Positions 1-11,561 are shown, numbered from the stretch's first letter. The stretch is 64,000 bases of DNA from Cupriavidus sp. D39 (GCF_026627925.1 NZ_JAPNLE010000009.1:1116001-1180000); one strand, 5' to 3'. Notes: generated by a model not told the origin, from the letters alone. A program made the numbers and translations.

Positions 1-2
1 GG

Positions 3-203
3 CGGCACATGACGTTGTTGTTCCTGCCACCATACAGCCCGCAACTGGCGCCTATCGAACGCGTATGGAAACTGACACGGCGCCTGGGGTTACATAACCG
101 GTACTTCGCCACCCTCGTAGAAGTTCTCTCGGCAGTCGACGCCTGCTTCCAGCAATGGAAGAGACCAAACGAGGTACTACGACGACTATGCTGCATTATT
201 TAA
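3..203 (+). CDS. IS630-family transposase, C-terminal end (5' end outside window)
   Basis: The frame is open from the left edge and ends at a TAA at 201-203. It contains the LPPYSPQLAPIERVW block, which is the last part of the DDE catalytic domain of IS630/Tc1-type transposases; the glutamate in PIERVW is the third acidic catalytic residue. About 60 residues are visible, so most of the gene lies left of the window. No inverted repeat could be confirmed on the right side. It marks the edge of an insertion sequence next to the cold-shock gene. Confidence 0.85.
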   Translation, partial: RHMTLLFLPPYSPQLAPIERVWKLTRRLGLHNRYFATLVEVLSAVDACFQQWKRPNEVLRRLCCII

Positions 204-263
204 GACGTTGTGTTTAGAAGGGTGGCGTTAAAATGTGCGCCGCCGAGAGACCTACAAACAAAA

Positions 264-848
264 ATGAAAAAAGCGGGCCGCGTCAAATCCTGGCATGCCG
301 ACAAGGGCTATGGGTTCATCGACATCCATGCCGACTTGAACGACATCTTCTTTCACATCACCGCGCTGCAGAGCCGTGCCGTCCAGCCCAAGCCTGGCGA
401 CGGCGTGACGTTTGAACTGGGCAAGGGCAAGGACGGCCGCACGCAAGCTACCAGCGTCTCGATACTGGGCGCGCCGAAGGGGCAGAGCCAGGCGAGCCGG
501 GCAACCCTGCTGCCTGCCTTCATGGCGGCAGTGGCGTTGATGGCCATTGCGGGCGGCGCCCTTTGGGGATACCTGCCACGATATGCCGGCCTCGTCAGCC
601 TTGTGATGAGTGCCGTTGCGTTCCTTGCCTACGCGTTCGACAAGAACAGCGCCAAACGCAATGCATGGCGCACGCCCGAGGCCTGGCTGCACTTCCTGGC
701 GCTGTGCGGCGGCTGGCCGGGCGCGCTTGCCGCGCAGCGCCTGCTGCGCCACAAGAATCGGAAGCAGCCGTTCCAGCTGGTCTTCTGGGGCACCGTTGTC
801 TTGAACCTTGGCGCCCTCGTCATGTGGAAGACGTATTTGCCTGGCTGA
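264..848 (+). CDS. Cold-shock domain protein fused to DUF1294 membrane domain
   Basis: A protein of about 194 residues. Residues 1-65 form a cold-shock (OB-fold) domain with the RNP1-like KGYGFI and RNP2-like DIFFHI motifs, which would bind single-stranded RNA or DNA. The C-terminal 100 residues have hydrophobic helices and the DUF1294 signature with a conserved NAWRTPEAWLHF segment. The CSD-DUF1294 fusion is a known proteobacterial architecture, and its role is unknown. I chose the ATG at 264 because the upstream in-frame ATG at 210 would add 18 residues unlike the family and lies against the insertion-sequence end. A strong terminator follows directly. Confidence 0.85.
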   Translation: MKKAGRVKSWHADKGYGFIDIHADLNDIFFHITALQSRAVQPKPGDGVTFELGKGKDGRTQATSVSILGAPKGQSQASRATLLPAFMAAVALMAIAGGALWGYLPRYAGLVSLVMSAVAFLAYAFDKNSAKRNAWRTPEAWLHFLALCGGWPGALAAQRLLRHKNRKQPFQLVFWGTVVLNLGALVMWKTYLPG

Positions 849-857
849 AACAACGAA

Positions 858-891
858 GGGGGTTACGGCTTTTTACTTCGCCGTAACCCCC
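858..891 (+). terminator. Intrinsic terminator after the cold-shock gene
   Basis: A perfect 12-bp stem (GGGGGTTACGGC at 858-869 and GCCGTAACCCCC at 880-891) with a 10-base loop is followed by TTT. It lies ten bases after the stop codon of the plus-strand gene and 50 bases past the end of the convergent rpoD, so it may serve both strands. Confidence 0.85.
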
Positions 892-942
892 TTTGCCTTG
901 TCTTCGCCTGGCGCGGCCTGCGCGCCAGGACCAGAACCCTGC

Positions 943-2970
<2,028 letters not shown>

Positions 2971-3396
2971 CGCACCTCTGGCTGTGACCCATCACAGGAT
3001 GGGTACCTGTCGAGAGATGCATGGCTGACGCCACCACTACCGGGTTCTCCCAGTATGGTGGTCTGCGCTCGTTTAGGCCAAAGGGCGATATTCTACCTTC
3101 GTTGGTGCGACGCAGCACGTGCTAAAAGTTATTTACCGCATCGCCGAGGTCCTTCAGCCCCTCTTAAATTTGCGTTGCCAGGCCACTCCATGCTAGGCAA
3201 TAGCCCCTTTTTACCCACAAAACGGGCAAATTACCCGTTAAATGTGATGCAAAAGGCCGATATGGCATCATCGAGATTTGTGGCCGAAAGTACCGTCAGG
3301 ATTTACATACACATTTGTTTTTTTCTTGCCAGCCAGGCTACCAGGCCCGGAAAGGCCGACTTCTTCTCTTGGCGGGGCGGATGCCGATTTCCCTGC
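2971..3396. other. Intergenic region upstream of rpoD, no gene seen
   Basis: About 430 bases without a credible reading frame, relatively AT-rich between 3120 and 3320. Two palindromes are visible: AGCACGTGCT at 3114-3123 and AACGGG-N7-CCCGTT at 3221-3239. The second is flanked by two direct TTACCC copies at 3211 and 3231. They could be operators for rpoD or relics of the hip promoter. I could not identify a convincing -35/-10 pair. Confidence 0.4.
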
Positions 3397-3655
3397 CCGG
3401 ATGCCCAGGTCCGCTTGCCTGCCAGCGGCAGCCCCGGGATATCCGCCTGGCCTGGTACTCGCGGTAGGCCGTCACCGTGACAATGTTGCACACCGGCGCC
3501 AGCCGCACTTCCTCTACAGAGATATAGACCACTGCGAAGTTTTTCAAGTGCGCGTCTGCATTGCGCAACGCATAGTTCACGAGCAACCGCGCAAACAACC
3601 GCCTCGCACTGTCCTGGTTAGACTGCACGCCTGTGTATCGCCAGCCACCCCACTC
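3397..3655 (-). pseudogene. HipA-type toxin kinase remnant
   Basis: Reading the minus strand from about 3650 gives a short stretch of the HipA C-terminal kinase domain: RRLFARLLVNYALRNADAHLKNF, where N-x-DAHLKN is the catalytic loop, then VRLAPVCNIVTVTAYREYQ. The reading then slips frame and continues as DIPGLPLAGKRTWASGQ before it decays. No N-terminal part exists, because tatD starts at 3670 on the other strand, and there is no hipB. This is a relic of a HipBA toxin-antitoxin locus. The frame slip could be a real mutation or one of the sequence errors seen elsewhere here; the missing N-terminus is real either way. Confidence 0.7.
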
Positions 3656-3669
3656 CCTTAGCCAGAGAC

Positions 3670-4455
3670 ATGCACCTGATCGACATTGGCGTGAACTTCC
3701 ACTCCTCCCAGATCGCCCCGCACACCGACGCGATCCTTGAGAGGGCCACCGCAGCGGGCGTGGTCGGCATCCTCGCCACCGGCACCTCGTTGGAATCGAG
3801 CCGGAAGGCACGCGACCTGGCCAGCCGGCATCCCCATCTCCTCTTTGCCACGGCCGGCGTCCACCCGCACGGCGCCAAGGACTGGTCGCCAGCGGTCCTG
3901 CAGTCCCTCCAGGCCCTTTGGGAGAGCCCTGGCGTGGTGGCAATCGGGGAATGCGGGCTCGACTACAACCGCAACTTCTCGACGCCCGCCGACCAGCGCC
4001 ATGCCTTCGAGGCACAGCTTGAGGCCGCGGCTCGCTGGAAGAAGCCGCTGTTCCTCCATTGCCGGGACGCCTTCGAGGATTTCTACGCCATGGTGGCACC
4101 CGCCGTGCGCGCGGGCGCCCACGGCGTGGTGCACTGCTTCACTGGCGCAGCCGATGAAGCCGCCGCCTTCGTAGCGCTAGGCCTGGACATCGGCATCACC
4201 GGCTGGGTCACGGATCTCAAGCGCGGCCAGGCGCTGCGAGCAGCCGTGCAGGCCATCCCGCTCGAGCGGCTGCACCTGGAAACGGATGCCCCCTATCTCG
4301 GCCCGAAGAACCACAAGAACCGGCGGCCCTACAACGAGCCCGCCAATCTCCCCTGGATCGCACAGGCGGTCGCCGAATTGAAGGGACTGACCACGCGCGA
4401 AGTGGCGGAGCAGTGCACCCGCAACAGCCGCCGCCTGTTTGGCATTGCGGCATGA
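3670..4455 (+). CDS. tatD: TatD family metal-dependent deoxyribonuclease
   Basis: A 261-residue TIM-barrel amidohydrolase of the TatD family, which acts as a Mg2+-dependent 3'-5' exonuclease on DNA and RNA. Visible landmarks include the N-terminal IDIGVNF (as in E. coli TatD itself, not the DSHCHL form of YcfH), [12 protein letters not shown], the metal-ligand region [34 protein letters not shown], and the C-terminal ETDAPYLGP. It matches E. coli TatD more closely than the second family member at 32.8-33.6 kb. Its stop codon overlaps the start of the truncated speG, so both were probably one transcript. Confidence 0.93.
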   Translation: MHLIDIGVNFHSSQIAPHTDAILERATAAGVVGILATGTSLESSRKARDLASRHPHLLFATAGVHPHGAKDWSPAVLQSLQALWESPGVVAIGECGLDYNRNFSTPADQRHAFEAQLEAAARWKKPLFLHCRDAFEDFYAMVAPAVRAGAHGVVHCFTGAADEAAAFVALGLDIGITGWVTDLKRGQALRAAVQAIPLERLHLETDAPYLGPKNHKNRRPYNEPANLPWIAQAVAELKGLTTREVAEQCTRNSRRLFGIAA

Positions 4456-4703
4456 GGCGCCCTGCCTCAAACCTGCTCCTGCGCCCGCTGGAGCGCAGCC
4501 ACCTGCATTTCGTCCACAGCCTGAACAACGACGTCGAGATCATGCGTTACTGGTTCGAGGAACCGTACGAAACCTTCACCGAGCTGTCGCAGCTATACGA
4601 CCGCCACGTGCACGACCAGCGCGAGCGCCGCTTTATCTGCGAAAACCTGGACGGCGAGGCCGTCGGTCAGCCAGCCAGCTCGCCCACCGCCCTCCACGCC
4701 TGA
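4452..4703 (+). pseudogene. speG: Spermidine N-acetyltransferase SpeG, truncated
   Basis: The ATG overlaps the tatD stop (ATGA). About 72 residues match the N-terminal part of Spe[20 protein letters not shown], then [12 protein letters not shown], then [14 protein letters not shown]. The matching stops abruptly near 4668, where the minus-strand flavoprotein gene ends, and a non-homologous tail follows. A full SpeG has about 170-185 residues, so the acetyl-CoA-binding half is missing. The break coincides with the end of the neighbouring gene, which points to a deletion or rearrangement rather than a point mutation. The fragment should be inactive. Confidence 0.8.
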
Positions 4704-6517
4704 TCAATGGCGGACGTCAACGACGGGCTGCCGGCGCTGTCGCTATTGGCGATCACCACGTTGCCGGCGCGGGCGCGCAGGCGCTCCAGCACGGCCTGCG
4801 CTGCCGCTTCTTCCTCGAACAAGCTGTTGGGCATGTAGCTGTAGCCGTGCGCCCAGCGGTTGACCGTGATGCCACGGATGACGTCCTTGGCGGCAAAGCC
4901 GCCTGGCGCCAGCATGCGATCGAGCTGGCTGCGCACGCCCTTCTCCAGCTCGCTGAATGGCGTTCCCAGCAAGAAGGCGCGCCCCGCGCGAAAGCGCTCG
5001 CGCGCCTGCATGCCGCTGTCCGGCACGGTGGGCACATAGAGCATATGCAGCACCACCGGATCGGCCGGACGCGCGCCGGCCGGCTTCTCCAGCCACAGGT
5101 CGGTGTAGGCCATGGCGGGCGCGTGGATGCGGCTGGTCTTGAGCGCCTCGAAGGCACGCCAGTTGTCCAGCGCCACCTTGGTGTAGACCACGGGCGCCTT
5201 CACGTCGGATCGCAACGCTTGCTTTTGCGCATCCGGCAGGCCGGGCATGATGAACGGGATCATCATGTTGTAGCCGGCCAGCACCACGTGCGCGGCTTCG
5301 ACCCTGTGCAGGTTGCCCTTCCAGCCGTAGGTCACACGCGTGATGCGCTGGTCGGGTTCGACGGCGATGGCCGTGCTGTTCAGCCGCACCTTCACCTTTG
5401 CATCCTCGCTATCGAGCCGGCTGTAGTCGAAGCTAGCCGCGCCGATCGCGTCGGGGCTGGCGATGCTTGCCACGCCCGGGATCAGGTTCTGCACCAGCAG
5501 CCGCGCCAGCGTGGCGTTGCCATCGGCAAACCAGAGCTTGGACGCGGGCGACTTGCCAAGGCGCTGGTTGAGGCTGGGCGCTGGCATGCTCTTGCCGGCC
5601 GGCAAGCCGATGGCCAGCGCGTCGAACACGGACACGCCGTCGGCGTCGAGCGCATAGGCATCGTTGCTGCGGCTGCGGAACAAGCGCTGGCCGTCCAGTC
5701 CCAGGCCGGCCTTCTCGCGCAGGAAGGCCGCGTAGCTGGTGCGCTTCAGGTAGGCCAGCCGCTCGCCGTCGCTCATGCCGGCCAGGTAATCCGTGCCGCC
5801 GTCGGCCAGCCGCGCCAGCGCGGCGCGGTCCTGCTGCGGCAGCGGTGCCTGGTCGAGGAAGGCCTTGAAGGCGGCGGCATCCGCAGGCTGCGCGCCCATG
5901 CCTGCGCCCATGCCATTGCGGGCATCGATCAGCCCCGCAAACGGATCGCCGGCAAGCAGCTGGTCCCGGCCAAAATGCTCCTGGTCGAAGAACACCGAGC
6001 GGCCCATGCCCAGCTCGCGGTACGGGTCGCGCTCGGCGGCCTGATGGCGCTTCGCGTCCACACCGAGGCCGGCCAGCAGCGTGGCCACCGCGCGGCTGTC
6101 CAGCGCGGTCGATGGCATCTCGGCGCTGCCGCCGTATGTCACCAGTTTCTGCCCGCGCACAGTGAACTCGTTGCGCTTGGCGTGCCCGCCGAAATCGTCG
6201 TGGTTGTCCAGGATCAGGATGCGCTTGCCGGCGCCAAAGCGGCGCTGGTAGAACCACGCGGCCGCCAGCCCGCTGAGCCCGCCACCCACCACCACCAGGT
6301 CGAAGACTTCGCGCGCCATCACGGCGGGATATTTGGCGCCCTCGCGGGCCAGGCTGTGCGCGAGCGTGTAGGTGCCCGCATGGTTGCCGCGCAGCCCGGT
6401 CAGCGCCGGCGGGTAGCCGGCGCCACGTTCGGCGGCCTGCAATAGCTGGGAGGGCGCCAGCCCCGCGGCGATGGTGAGTGCGGCGCCGTTGAGGAAATCT
6501 CTGCGCGTGATGGTCAT
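4667..6517 (-). CDS. spdH: Periplasmic FAD-dependent dehydrogenase, SpdH (spermidine dehydrogenase)-like
   Basis: A 616-residue flavoprotein. It begins with a twin-arginine signal (TRRDFL at residues 4-9, then a hydrophobic stretch), so it should be exported folded. Residues about 73-86 ([15 protein letters not shown]) form the FAD-binding Rossmann motif, followed by the GGHAKRNEF block. The whole layout matches Pseudomonas SpdH, which oxidises spermidine and passes electrons to the respiratory chain. The triheme cytochrome c encoded 37 bases upstream on the same strand is the likely acceptor. Next to it lies the speG remnant, another spermidine gene. The substrate is inferred from family resemblance only. 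Confidence 0.75.
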   Translation of the reverse strand: MTITRRDFLNGAALTIAAGLAPSQLLQAAERGAGYPPALTGLRGNHAGTYTLAHSLAREGAKYPAVMAREVFDLVVVGGGLSGLAAAWFYQRRFGAGKRILILDNHDDFGGHAKRNEFTVRGQKLVTYGGSAEMPSTALDSRAVATLLAGLGVDAKRHQAAERDPYRELGMGRSVFFDQEHFGRDQLLAGDPFAGLIDARNGMGAGMGAQPADAAAFKAFLDQAPLPQQDRAALARLADGGTDYLAGMSDGERLAYLKRTSYAAFLREKAGLGLDGQRLFRSRSNDAYALDADGVSVFDALAIGLPAGKSMPAPSLNQRLGKSPASKLWFADGNATLARLLVQNLIPGVASIASPDAIGAASFDYSRLDSEDAKVKVRLNSTAIAVEPDQRITRVTYGWKGNLHRVEAAHVVLAGYNMMIPFIMPGLPDAQKQALRSDVKAPVVYTKVALDNWRAFEALKTSRIHAPAMAYTDLWLEKPAGARPADPVVLHMLYVPTVPDSGMQARERFRAGRAFLLGTPFSELEKGVRSQLDRMLAPGGFAAKDVIRGITVNRWAHGYSYMPNSLFEEEAAAQAVLERLRARAGNVVIANSDSAGSPSLTSAIDQAWRAVGELAG

Positions 6518-6554
6518 GGCAATAGGATTCGCTTGATTTGGGTGGCGCGCGGGC

Positions 6555-7859
6555 TCAACGGGATGCGGCGGCGTCCCGCTGGCGGCCGAGCGCGGCGCGG
6601 CGGGCAGCGACAGTCGATTCCTTGACCGGGCTGGCCTGGTTGCCCCAGCCCGTACGGATAAAGGTCAGCACGTTCGCCAGTTCCTGGTTGTCCAGCGTCC
6701 AGCCATAGCCGGGCATGTGGTAATCGGTGGCCGCGGTGCCCACGTGCGCGGTCACGGCGCCATCGAGCAGCAGGTTGGCCAGCGAGGACGGATCGGGATC
6801 CACCACGGTGGGATTGCCCGCCAGCGGCGGGAAAACACGGGCAAAGCCCTTTCCGTTGGCGCCATGGCAGGGCATGCAGAACTCGGCGTACTGGCGCGCG
6901 CCGGTGGCGTCGAAACGGCCCTGCGCGAGCGTGTCGGCGGTGCTGGCGTCATAGACATATGGCGTTTCGTCGCTGCGCGCTCCGGGCACTGACTTGAGGT
7001 ACGCGGCAACGGCCTCCAGGTCCGGGCGTGTCATGAACTGCGTGGACGACGCAATCACCTCGGACATCGGTCCAAAGGAGGTCGCGTGCGTGTTGCGGCC
7101 GGTTTGCAGGTATTCGGCAATGTCCTCGCGCGACCAGTTGCCCAGCCCGGTGCGCGGATCGCCGCGCAGGTTGGTGGAGGCCCAGCCCTCCACGCTGGCG
7201 CCGGCCAGGAAGTGGCGGCTGCGCTCATCCAGCCCCTTCTCGGCCATCAGCGTGCCGCGCGGCGTATGGCAGGCGCCGCAGTGGGCCACCGCCTGGACCA
7301 GGTAAGCGCCGCGATTCCACGCGACGCTCTGGCCCGCGTCGGTGCGAACCGGGCCGGACTCCAGGAACAGCCAGTTCCAGACGCGCAGCAGCCAGCGCAT
7401 GCCGAACGGCCAGCGCATTTCGGGCTCGGCGGCGTGTTGCCGCACGGCCTTCACTTCGGTGCGCAGGTAGGCGTACAACGCTTGCACGTCCAGCTCGGCG
7501 AGTTTGGCGTAGGACGGGTAAGGCATGGCGGGATATAGCCGCTTGCCATGCCTGGCCACGCCCTCGCGCAGTGCGCGGTCGAATTCCTCGAACGAGTAAG
7601 CGCCAATGCCGCTGTCCACGTCCGGCGTGATGTTGGTCGAATAGACGGTGCCGAGGCCGGTCTTCATTGGCAAGCCGCCGGCAAAGGGCGCGCCGCCGGC
7701 GCTGGTGTGGCAGGCCGCGCAGTTGGCAACCTTGGCCAGGTAGCGGCCACGCTCGATCTGCGCGGCGCCGGGGGCGTCGGCCGCCGCCGCGAAGCATGGC
7801 GCCAGCAATAGGACAGCAAAGGCAACGGAAGCGGAAAACCGCCTTATGGCAAAGCGCAT
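6555..7859 (-). CDS. Triheme cytochrome c, partner of the SpdH-like dehydrogenase
   Basis: About 434 residues with a Sec signal peptide (residues 1-26) and three c-type heme motifs: CAACH near residue 47, CGACH near 190 and CMPCH near 330. This is the layout of the cytochrome subunits of periplasmic alcohol and gluconate dehydrogenases, which carry electrons from a dehydrogenase to the quinone pool or an oxidase. I chose the ATG at 7859, which gives the signal peptide directly; a longer open frame extends to 8018 but adds unrelated sequence. It is the first gene of a two-gene unit with the downstream flavoprotein. Confidence 0.88.
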   Translation of the reverse strand: MRFAIRRFSASVAFAVLLLAPCFAAAADAPGAAQIERGRYLAKVANCAACHTSAGGAPFAGGLPMKTGLGTVYSTNITPDVDSGIGAYSFEEFDRALREGVARHGKRLYPAMPYPSYAKLAELDVQALYAYLRTEVKAVRQHAAEPEMRWPFGMRWLLRVWNWLFLESGPVRTDAGQSVAWNRGAYLVQAVAHCGACHTPRGTLMAEKGLDERSRHFLAGASVEGWASTNLRGDPRTGLGNWSREDIAEYLQTGRNTHATSFGPMSEVIASSTQFMTRPDLEAVAAYLKSVPGARSDETPYVYDASTADTLAQGRFDATGARQYAEFCMPCHGANGKGFARVFPPLAGNPTVVDPDPSSLANLLLDGAVTAHVGTAATDYHMPGYGWTLDNQELANVLTFIRTGWGNQASPVKESTVAARRAALGRQRDAAASR

Positions 7860-7996
7860 GGGGCTGATTATCGTTTTAAGCGCCGCGCTGGCGTTCAGTG
7901 CGGCGAATGTGCACAGCCCGCACGCAGCGGGCTGTACTTCGTGGTTGCGGGCCTGGATGGCCCCGTGGGCACGGGATGGATTGACGGGCTCGCGTT

Positions 7997-8181
7997 TCAG
8001 GCGTGCGTCACCGCCCAATGGGCCAGCGACACGAGCAGCAGCACCAGCCCCGCTGCCAGCGCCACGCCGGTCAGGATCAACGGCACCGGCCGCACGGCCT
8101 GCAGGTCGCGCATATGTTCCTGGCCCTTGCGCAGGCCAAAAATCCCCACAACACCGTCAGCACCAATCTCAAGGGGTTCAT
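7997..8181 (-). CDS. DUF2970 family small membrane protein, frameshifted
   Basis: A good ribosome site (AAGGAAG) precedes an ATG at 8181. The frame reads MNPLRLVLTVLWGF, then a run of five A (8139-8143, T on the coding strand). Adding one base restores GLRKGQEHMRDLQAVRPVPL and the hydrophobic tail TGVALAAGLVLLLVSLAHWA, ending at 7997. That gives a 61-residue protein with the W-x-F-F-G-x-R-K signature and single C-terminal membrane helix of DUF2970. The family has no known function. The break is at a homopolymer, so I favour a consensus error over a true pseudogene. It is too short and too broken to be found by simple ORF calling. Confidence 0.7.
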
Positions 8182-8306
8182 TTCGCTCTTCCTTACATGC
8201 TTGCCAACCGCCGCGTGACCTTGCGGCGCTTTGGCTTTTGGTAGTTACGGGGGATTATGGCGTCGGCTGGCAAGGAATAACAGAATCAGATCTGCGATAA
8301 TTTTGC

Positions 8307-8329
8307 GTATCAGTTTGAGCGCCTGATAC
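8307..8329. promoter_or_regulatory. Inverted repeat upstream of the MocR gene
   Basis: A perfect 7-bp inverted repeat GTATCAG-N9-CTGATAC lies 39 bases before the MocR start codon and overlaps a possible -10 element (TGATACT). In this family, autoregulatory sites commonly sit between the regulator and a divergent gene. It is a good operator candidate; the binding partner is inferred. Confidence 0.5.
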
Positions 8330-8367
8330 TGCGCCCGTCCTTTTCCACGGCAACGCCCCCTGCCCTC

Positions 8368-9791
8368 ATGAAGCGCTACGAAGAACTGGCGGAAACGCTG
8401 GCCAAGGACATTCGCAACGGCAACCTGCCGCCCGGCGCCAAGATGCCGTCGATCCGCAAGACCGTGACACAGTTCGGCGTGAGCCCGGCCACCGCGTTCC
8501 AGGCGTACTACCGGCTGGAGGAGCGCGGGCTGGTGCGGGCACGCGAGCGCTCCGGCTACTACGTGACCGGCCAGGTCGGCCGGCCACTGCCGCAACCGGC
8601 CGTGCGGCCCTCGCACCCTCGCACCAGGTCTCGACCGATGTCGATATTTCCAAGCTGGTCTTCTCGGTGCTGGACGCCGCGCGCGATCCGCAGCTCATCC
8701 AGCTTGGCTCGGCCTTCCCTTCGCCCGAACTGTTCCCCTGGGAGCGGCTGGGCAAATCCCTGGCCCGGGCCGGACGCGAGCTCGATCCCTGGTATTCGGT
8801 CAACGACATGCCCGCCGGCCACCTGGCCCTGCGCCAGCAGATCGGCCTGCGCTACCTCGGCGCGGGCGCGCCGCAGCCCACCGACGAGATCATCGTCACC
8901 AACGGTGCGCTGGAAGCTCTCAACCTGTGCCTGATGGCGGTGACCCAGCCCGGCGACGTGGTGGCGATCGAATCGCCCGGCTTCTATGCCGCGCTGCAGG
9001 CGCTGGAGCGGCTGCGCCTGCGCGCGGTGGAGATCCCGGTGGACCCGCGCGAAGGCATCGACCTGGACGCACTGGATGCCGCGCTCCAGCGCCATCCGAT
9101 CAAGGCCTGCTGGTTCATGACGCAGTTCCAGAATCCGCTGGGCGCGAGCATGTCCGAGGCCAGGAAGCAGGCGCTGGTGGCCTTGCTGGCACGCCACGGC
9201 GTACCGCTGATCGAGGATGACGTCTATGGCGAGCTGTATTTCGGCAATCGCTGCCCCCTGCCCGCCAAGGCCTTCGACCAGGAAGGGCTGGTCATGCATT
9301 GCAGCTCGTTTTCCAAGACGCTGGCGCCGGGCTTCCGGGTGGGCTGGGTAGCGCCCGGGCGGTATGGCGAGGCGATCAAGCGCCTGCGGCTGATGACCAC
9401 GCTGTCGGCGGGCGTGCCCACGCAGGTGGCGCTGGCCGAGTACCTGCAGAACGGCGGCTACGACAAGCACCTGCGGCGCCTGCGCCATCTGCTGGAGATG
9501 CAGCAGGGCCAGCTGATCGCGGCGATCGGCCGGCATTTCCCGGAGAACGTGCGGGTCTCGCAGCCCGCCGGCGGGTACTTCCTGTGGGTGGAGTTTGCCG
9601 CCGGATTCGATGCGCTGGCGCTGCATCGCGCGGCGCTGGAACATGGCATCGGCATTGCGCCGGGCCCGATCTTTTCAGCACGCCAAGGCTATCGCAACTG
9701 CATCCGGCTGAACTATGGCCACCTGTGGAGCGATGCGGTGGAAGCCGCCGTGGCCAAGCTGGGCGAGCTGGCGAAGGCGCAATTGCAATAA
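8368..9791 (+). CDS. MocR-type transcriptional regulator (GntR HTH plus aminotransferase domain), frameshifted
   Basis: The first 75 residues are a winged helix-turn-helix of the GntR type (PPGAKMPSIRKTVTQFGVSP, then YRLEERGLV). After a frame change near 8600-8620 the reading continues as a class I/II aminotransferase-like domain with ELFPWERLGK, TNGALEALNLC, FQNPLGASMS, IEDDVYGEL and the PLP-lysine motif SSFSKTLAPGFRVGW. The total length of about 474 residues is normal for MocR proteins, which sense pyridoxal phosphate or amines. The coding length is one base short of a whole number of codons; CCC at about 8608 may be a shortened CCCC. I treat it as intact in the organism. Confidence 0.8.
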
Positions 9792-9797
9792 GGCGCG

Positions 9798-11390
9798 TCA
9801 GGTTATCGTTCCGCCCCGGGCATGCCTGCCCAGATACCATTCCCCCAGCTCGAACCCGGCCTGCACCAGCAGCGCAAGCACGGCGGCCGGGATGGCGCCC
9901 GCCATCAGCAGCACATGGTCGTTCAGCGCCAGCCCGGTGGCAATGCGCTCGCCATAGCCGCCAGCGCCGACAAAGGCGGCAATGGTGGCGGTGCCCACGC
10001 TGATGATGGCGGCCGTCTTGATGCCGGCCAGCAGCACCGGCATCGACAGCGGGAGCTCCACATAGCGCAGCACCTGGCCGGGCGTGAAGCCCAGGGCGCG
10101 CGCCGCCTCGCGCATGCCGGCTGGCACCTGCTGCAGGCCGGTCAGCGTGTTGCGCACGATCGGCAGCAGCGCATAGAGGAACAGCGCCACCATCGCCGGC
10201 CAGACGCCGATGCGCCCCAGCAGCGGGATCAGCATCGCCAGCAGGGCCAGCGACGGCACGGTCTGCAGCACGCTCACCGCGGCCATCAGCGCCTGCCCCA
10301 GCCGCTGCCGGCGCGCGGCGACGATGCCCAGCGGCACGCCCAGCAAGGTGGCCGCGCCAACCGCACCCAGCACCAGGGCCAGGTGGCGCCAGGTCAGCCG
10401 CAGGGTATCGCGGCCAAACAAGGTGCCGGCTAGGCCGGCGCGCGCGCCGGCCGTTGCGTCCGTCGCGCCGGCATTGCCATGCGCCAGGAAGGCCCGCGCC
10501 ACGGCGGCAAAGGATTGCCCATCCAGTTCCGCCGCGGCATTCATGGCGATCATGTCCGCCGCGCTCACCTTGCCGGCCAGCCCCGTCAATGCCTGCCAGG
10601 CGGCCGGGAAGCGCTGCGGCAGGTCCAGGCGGTAGAGCACCACGGCGTCATAGCGGGGGAAGTAATGGCGGTCATCCGTCAGCACGCGCAGCCCGTATTT
10701 GCGGATCTTCGCGTCGGTGGAATAGATGTCGATGGCGTCGACCTGCCCGTTGGCCAGGGCTTCGTAGGCCACGCCGTGGTCCAGCCCGAGCGGCCGCTGG
10801 CGCAAGCCGTAGCGCTGCGCCAGCCCGGGCCAGCCATCCGCCCGGCCCAGGAATTCATGCGACAGCCCGAGACGCAGTTGCGGCCGCGCGGCCAGGTCGC
10901 CCAGCGTCGCCAGCCCGAGTTGCTGCGCCTTGTGCGCCTCCACGGCGAGCGCATAGGTGTTCTCGAAGCCAAGCGGAATCCCTGCCGCCAGGCCCAGCGG
11001 CGCCAGCGCCTGGTTGATCTGCGCCAGGCTGGCGCCGGCGGGCAGCTTGAGGATTTCGCTGGAAACGGTGCCGGTGTAGTCGGGATACAGGTCGATGCTG
11101 CCGGCCTTGAGCGCCTCGAACACGATCGCTGTGTTGCCAAGGCCCGGCGTGTGCTGTGCGCTGCCCTGGGCGGCAGCGGCCTGGGTGAGGATTTCCCCGA
11201 GGATGTAGGACTCGGTGAAGCGCTTGGAGCCGACCCGCAGGGTATCGGCGCGGGCCGTGCCGGCCGCGGCCAGCAGCGACAGGCAGGCCAGCGCCCAGCA
11301 CAGGAGCATGGCCAGCCAAGGCTCGGTACGGCGCGGGCTTCCGGGTTGCAAGGTCAAATGAAGCGCTCTCCTGGGCATGGTGCGTGGCAC
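9798..11390 (-). CDS. Osmoprotectant (betaine/choline/carnitine) ABC transporter, fused binding protein and permease
   Basis: A 530-residue fusion. After a signal segment (residues about 25-48) comes an OpuAC-type periplasmic binding domain (about 50-310) with RVGSKRFTESYILGEIL and YPDYTGTVSSEIL. Residues about 330-525 form a permease domain with six predicted membrane helices and the EAA-like block ARALGFTPGQVLRYVELPL. Binding-permease fusions of this type belong to the OpuB/OpuC/OsmF group that takes up quaternary amines. No ATPase gene lies on either side, so the energising subunit must be elsewhere. The gene is divergent from the LysR gene at 11562. Confidence 0.85.
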   Translation of the reverse strand: MPRTMPRRALHLTLQPGSPRRTEPWLAMLLCWALACLSLLAAAGTARADTLRVGSKRFTESYILGEILTQAAAAQGSAQHTPGLGNTAIVFEALKAGSIDLYPDYTGTVSSEILKLPAGASLAQINQALAPLGLAAGIPLGFENTYALAVEAHKAQQLGLATLGDLAARPQLRLGLSHEFLGRADGWPGLAQRYGLRQRPLGLDHGVAYEALANGQVDAIDIYSTDAKIRKYGLRVLTDDRHYFPRYDAVVLYRLDLPQRFPAAWQALTGLAGKVSAADMIAMNAAAELDGQSFAAVARAFLAHGNAGATDATAGARAGLAGTLFGRDTLRLTWRHLALVLGAVGAATLLGVPLGIVAARRQRLGQALMAAVSVLQTVPSLALLAMLIPLLGRIGVWPAMVALFLYALLPIVRNTLTGLQQVPAGMREAARALGFTPGQVLRYVELPLSMPVLLAGIKTAAIISVGTATIAAFVGAGGYGERIATGLALNDHVLLMAGAIPAAVLALLVQAGFELGEWYLGRHARGGTIT

Positions 11391-11561
11391 GCGGACTGCC
11401 GGGCCGGTTCATCACATGATACGTGCATGGCCTCGACAGCGACGCCGGCGCGCACCCACTTTGTGCCGCATGAGCACATATGAAAATAGTATTTGCAATC
11501 TGAATGCTAGCAGGGTGAGAATCCACAAAACACATACATAGCATCAGCAACTCGGGCCCCC

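Noticed and set aside
4439..6445. Long plus-strand open frame opposite the SpdH-like gene
   Set aside because: Same reason; it has no recognisable domain and the minus strand carries a complete flavoprotein.
8135..8145. Programmed frameshifting in the DUF2970 gene
   Set aside because: The same T6-to-T5 loss occurs in two unrelated genes, and other one-base losses are widespread, so a technical cause is simpler.
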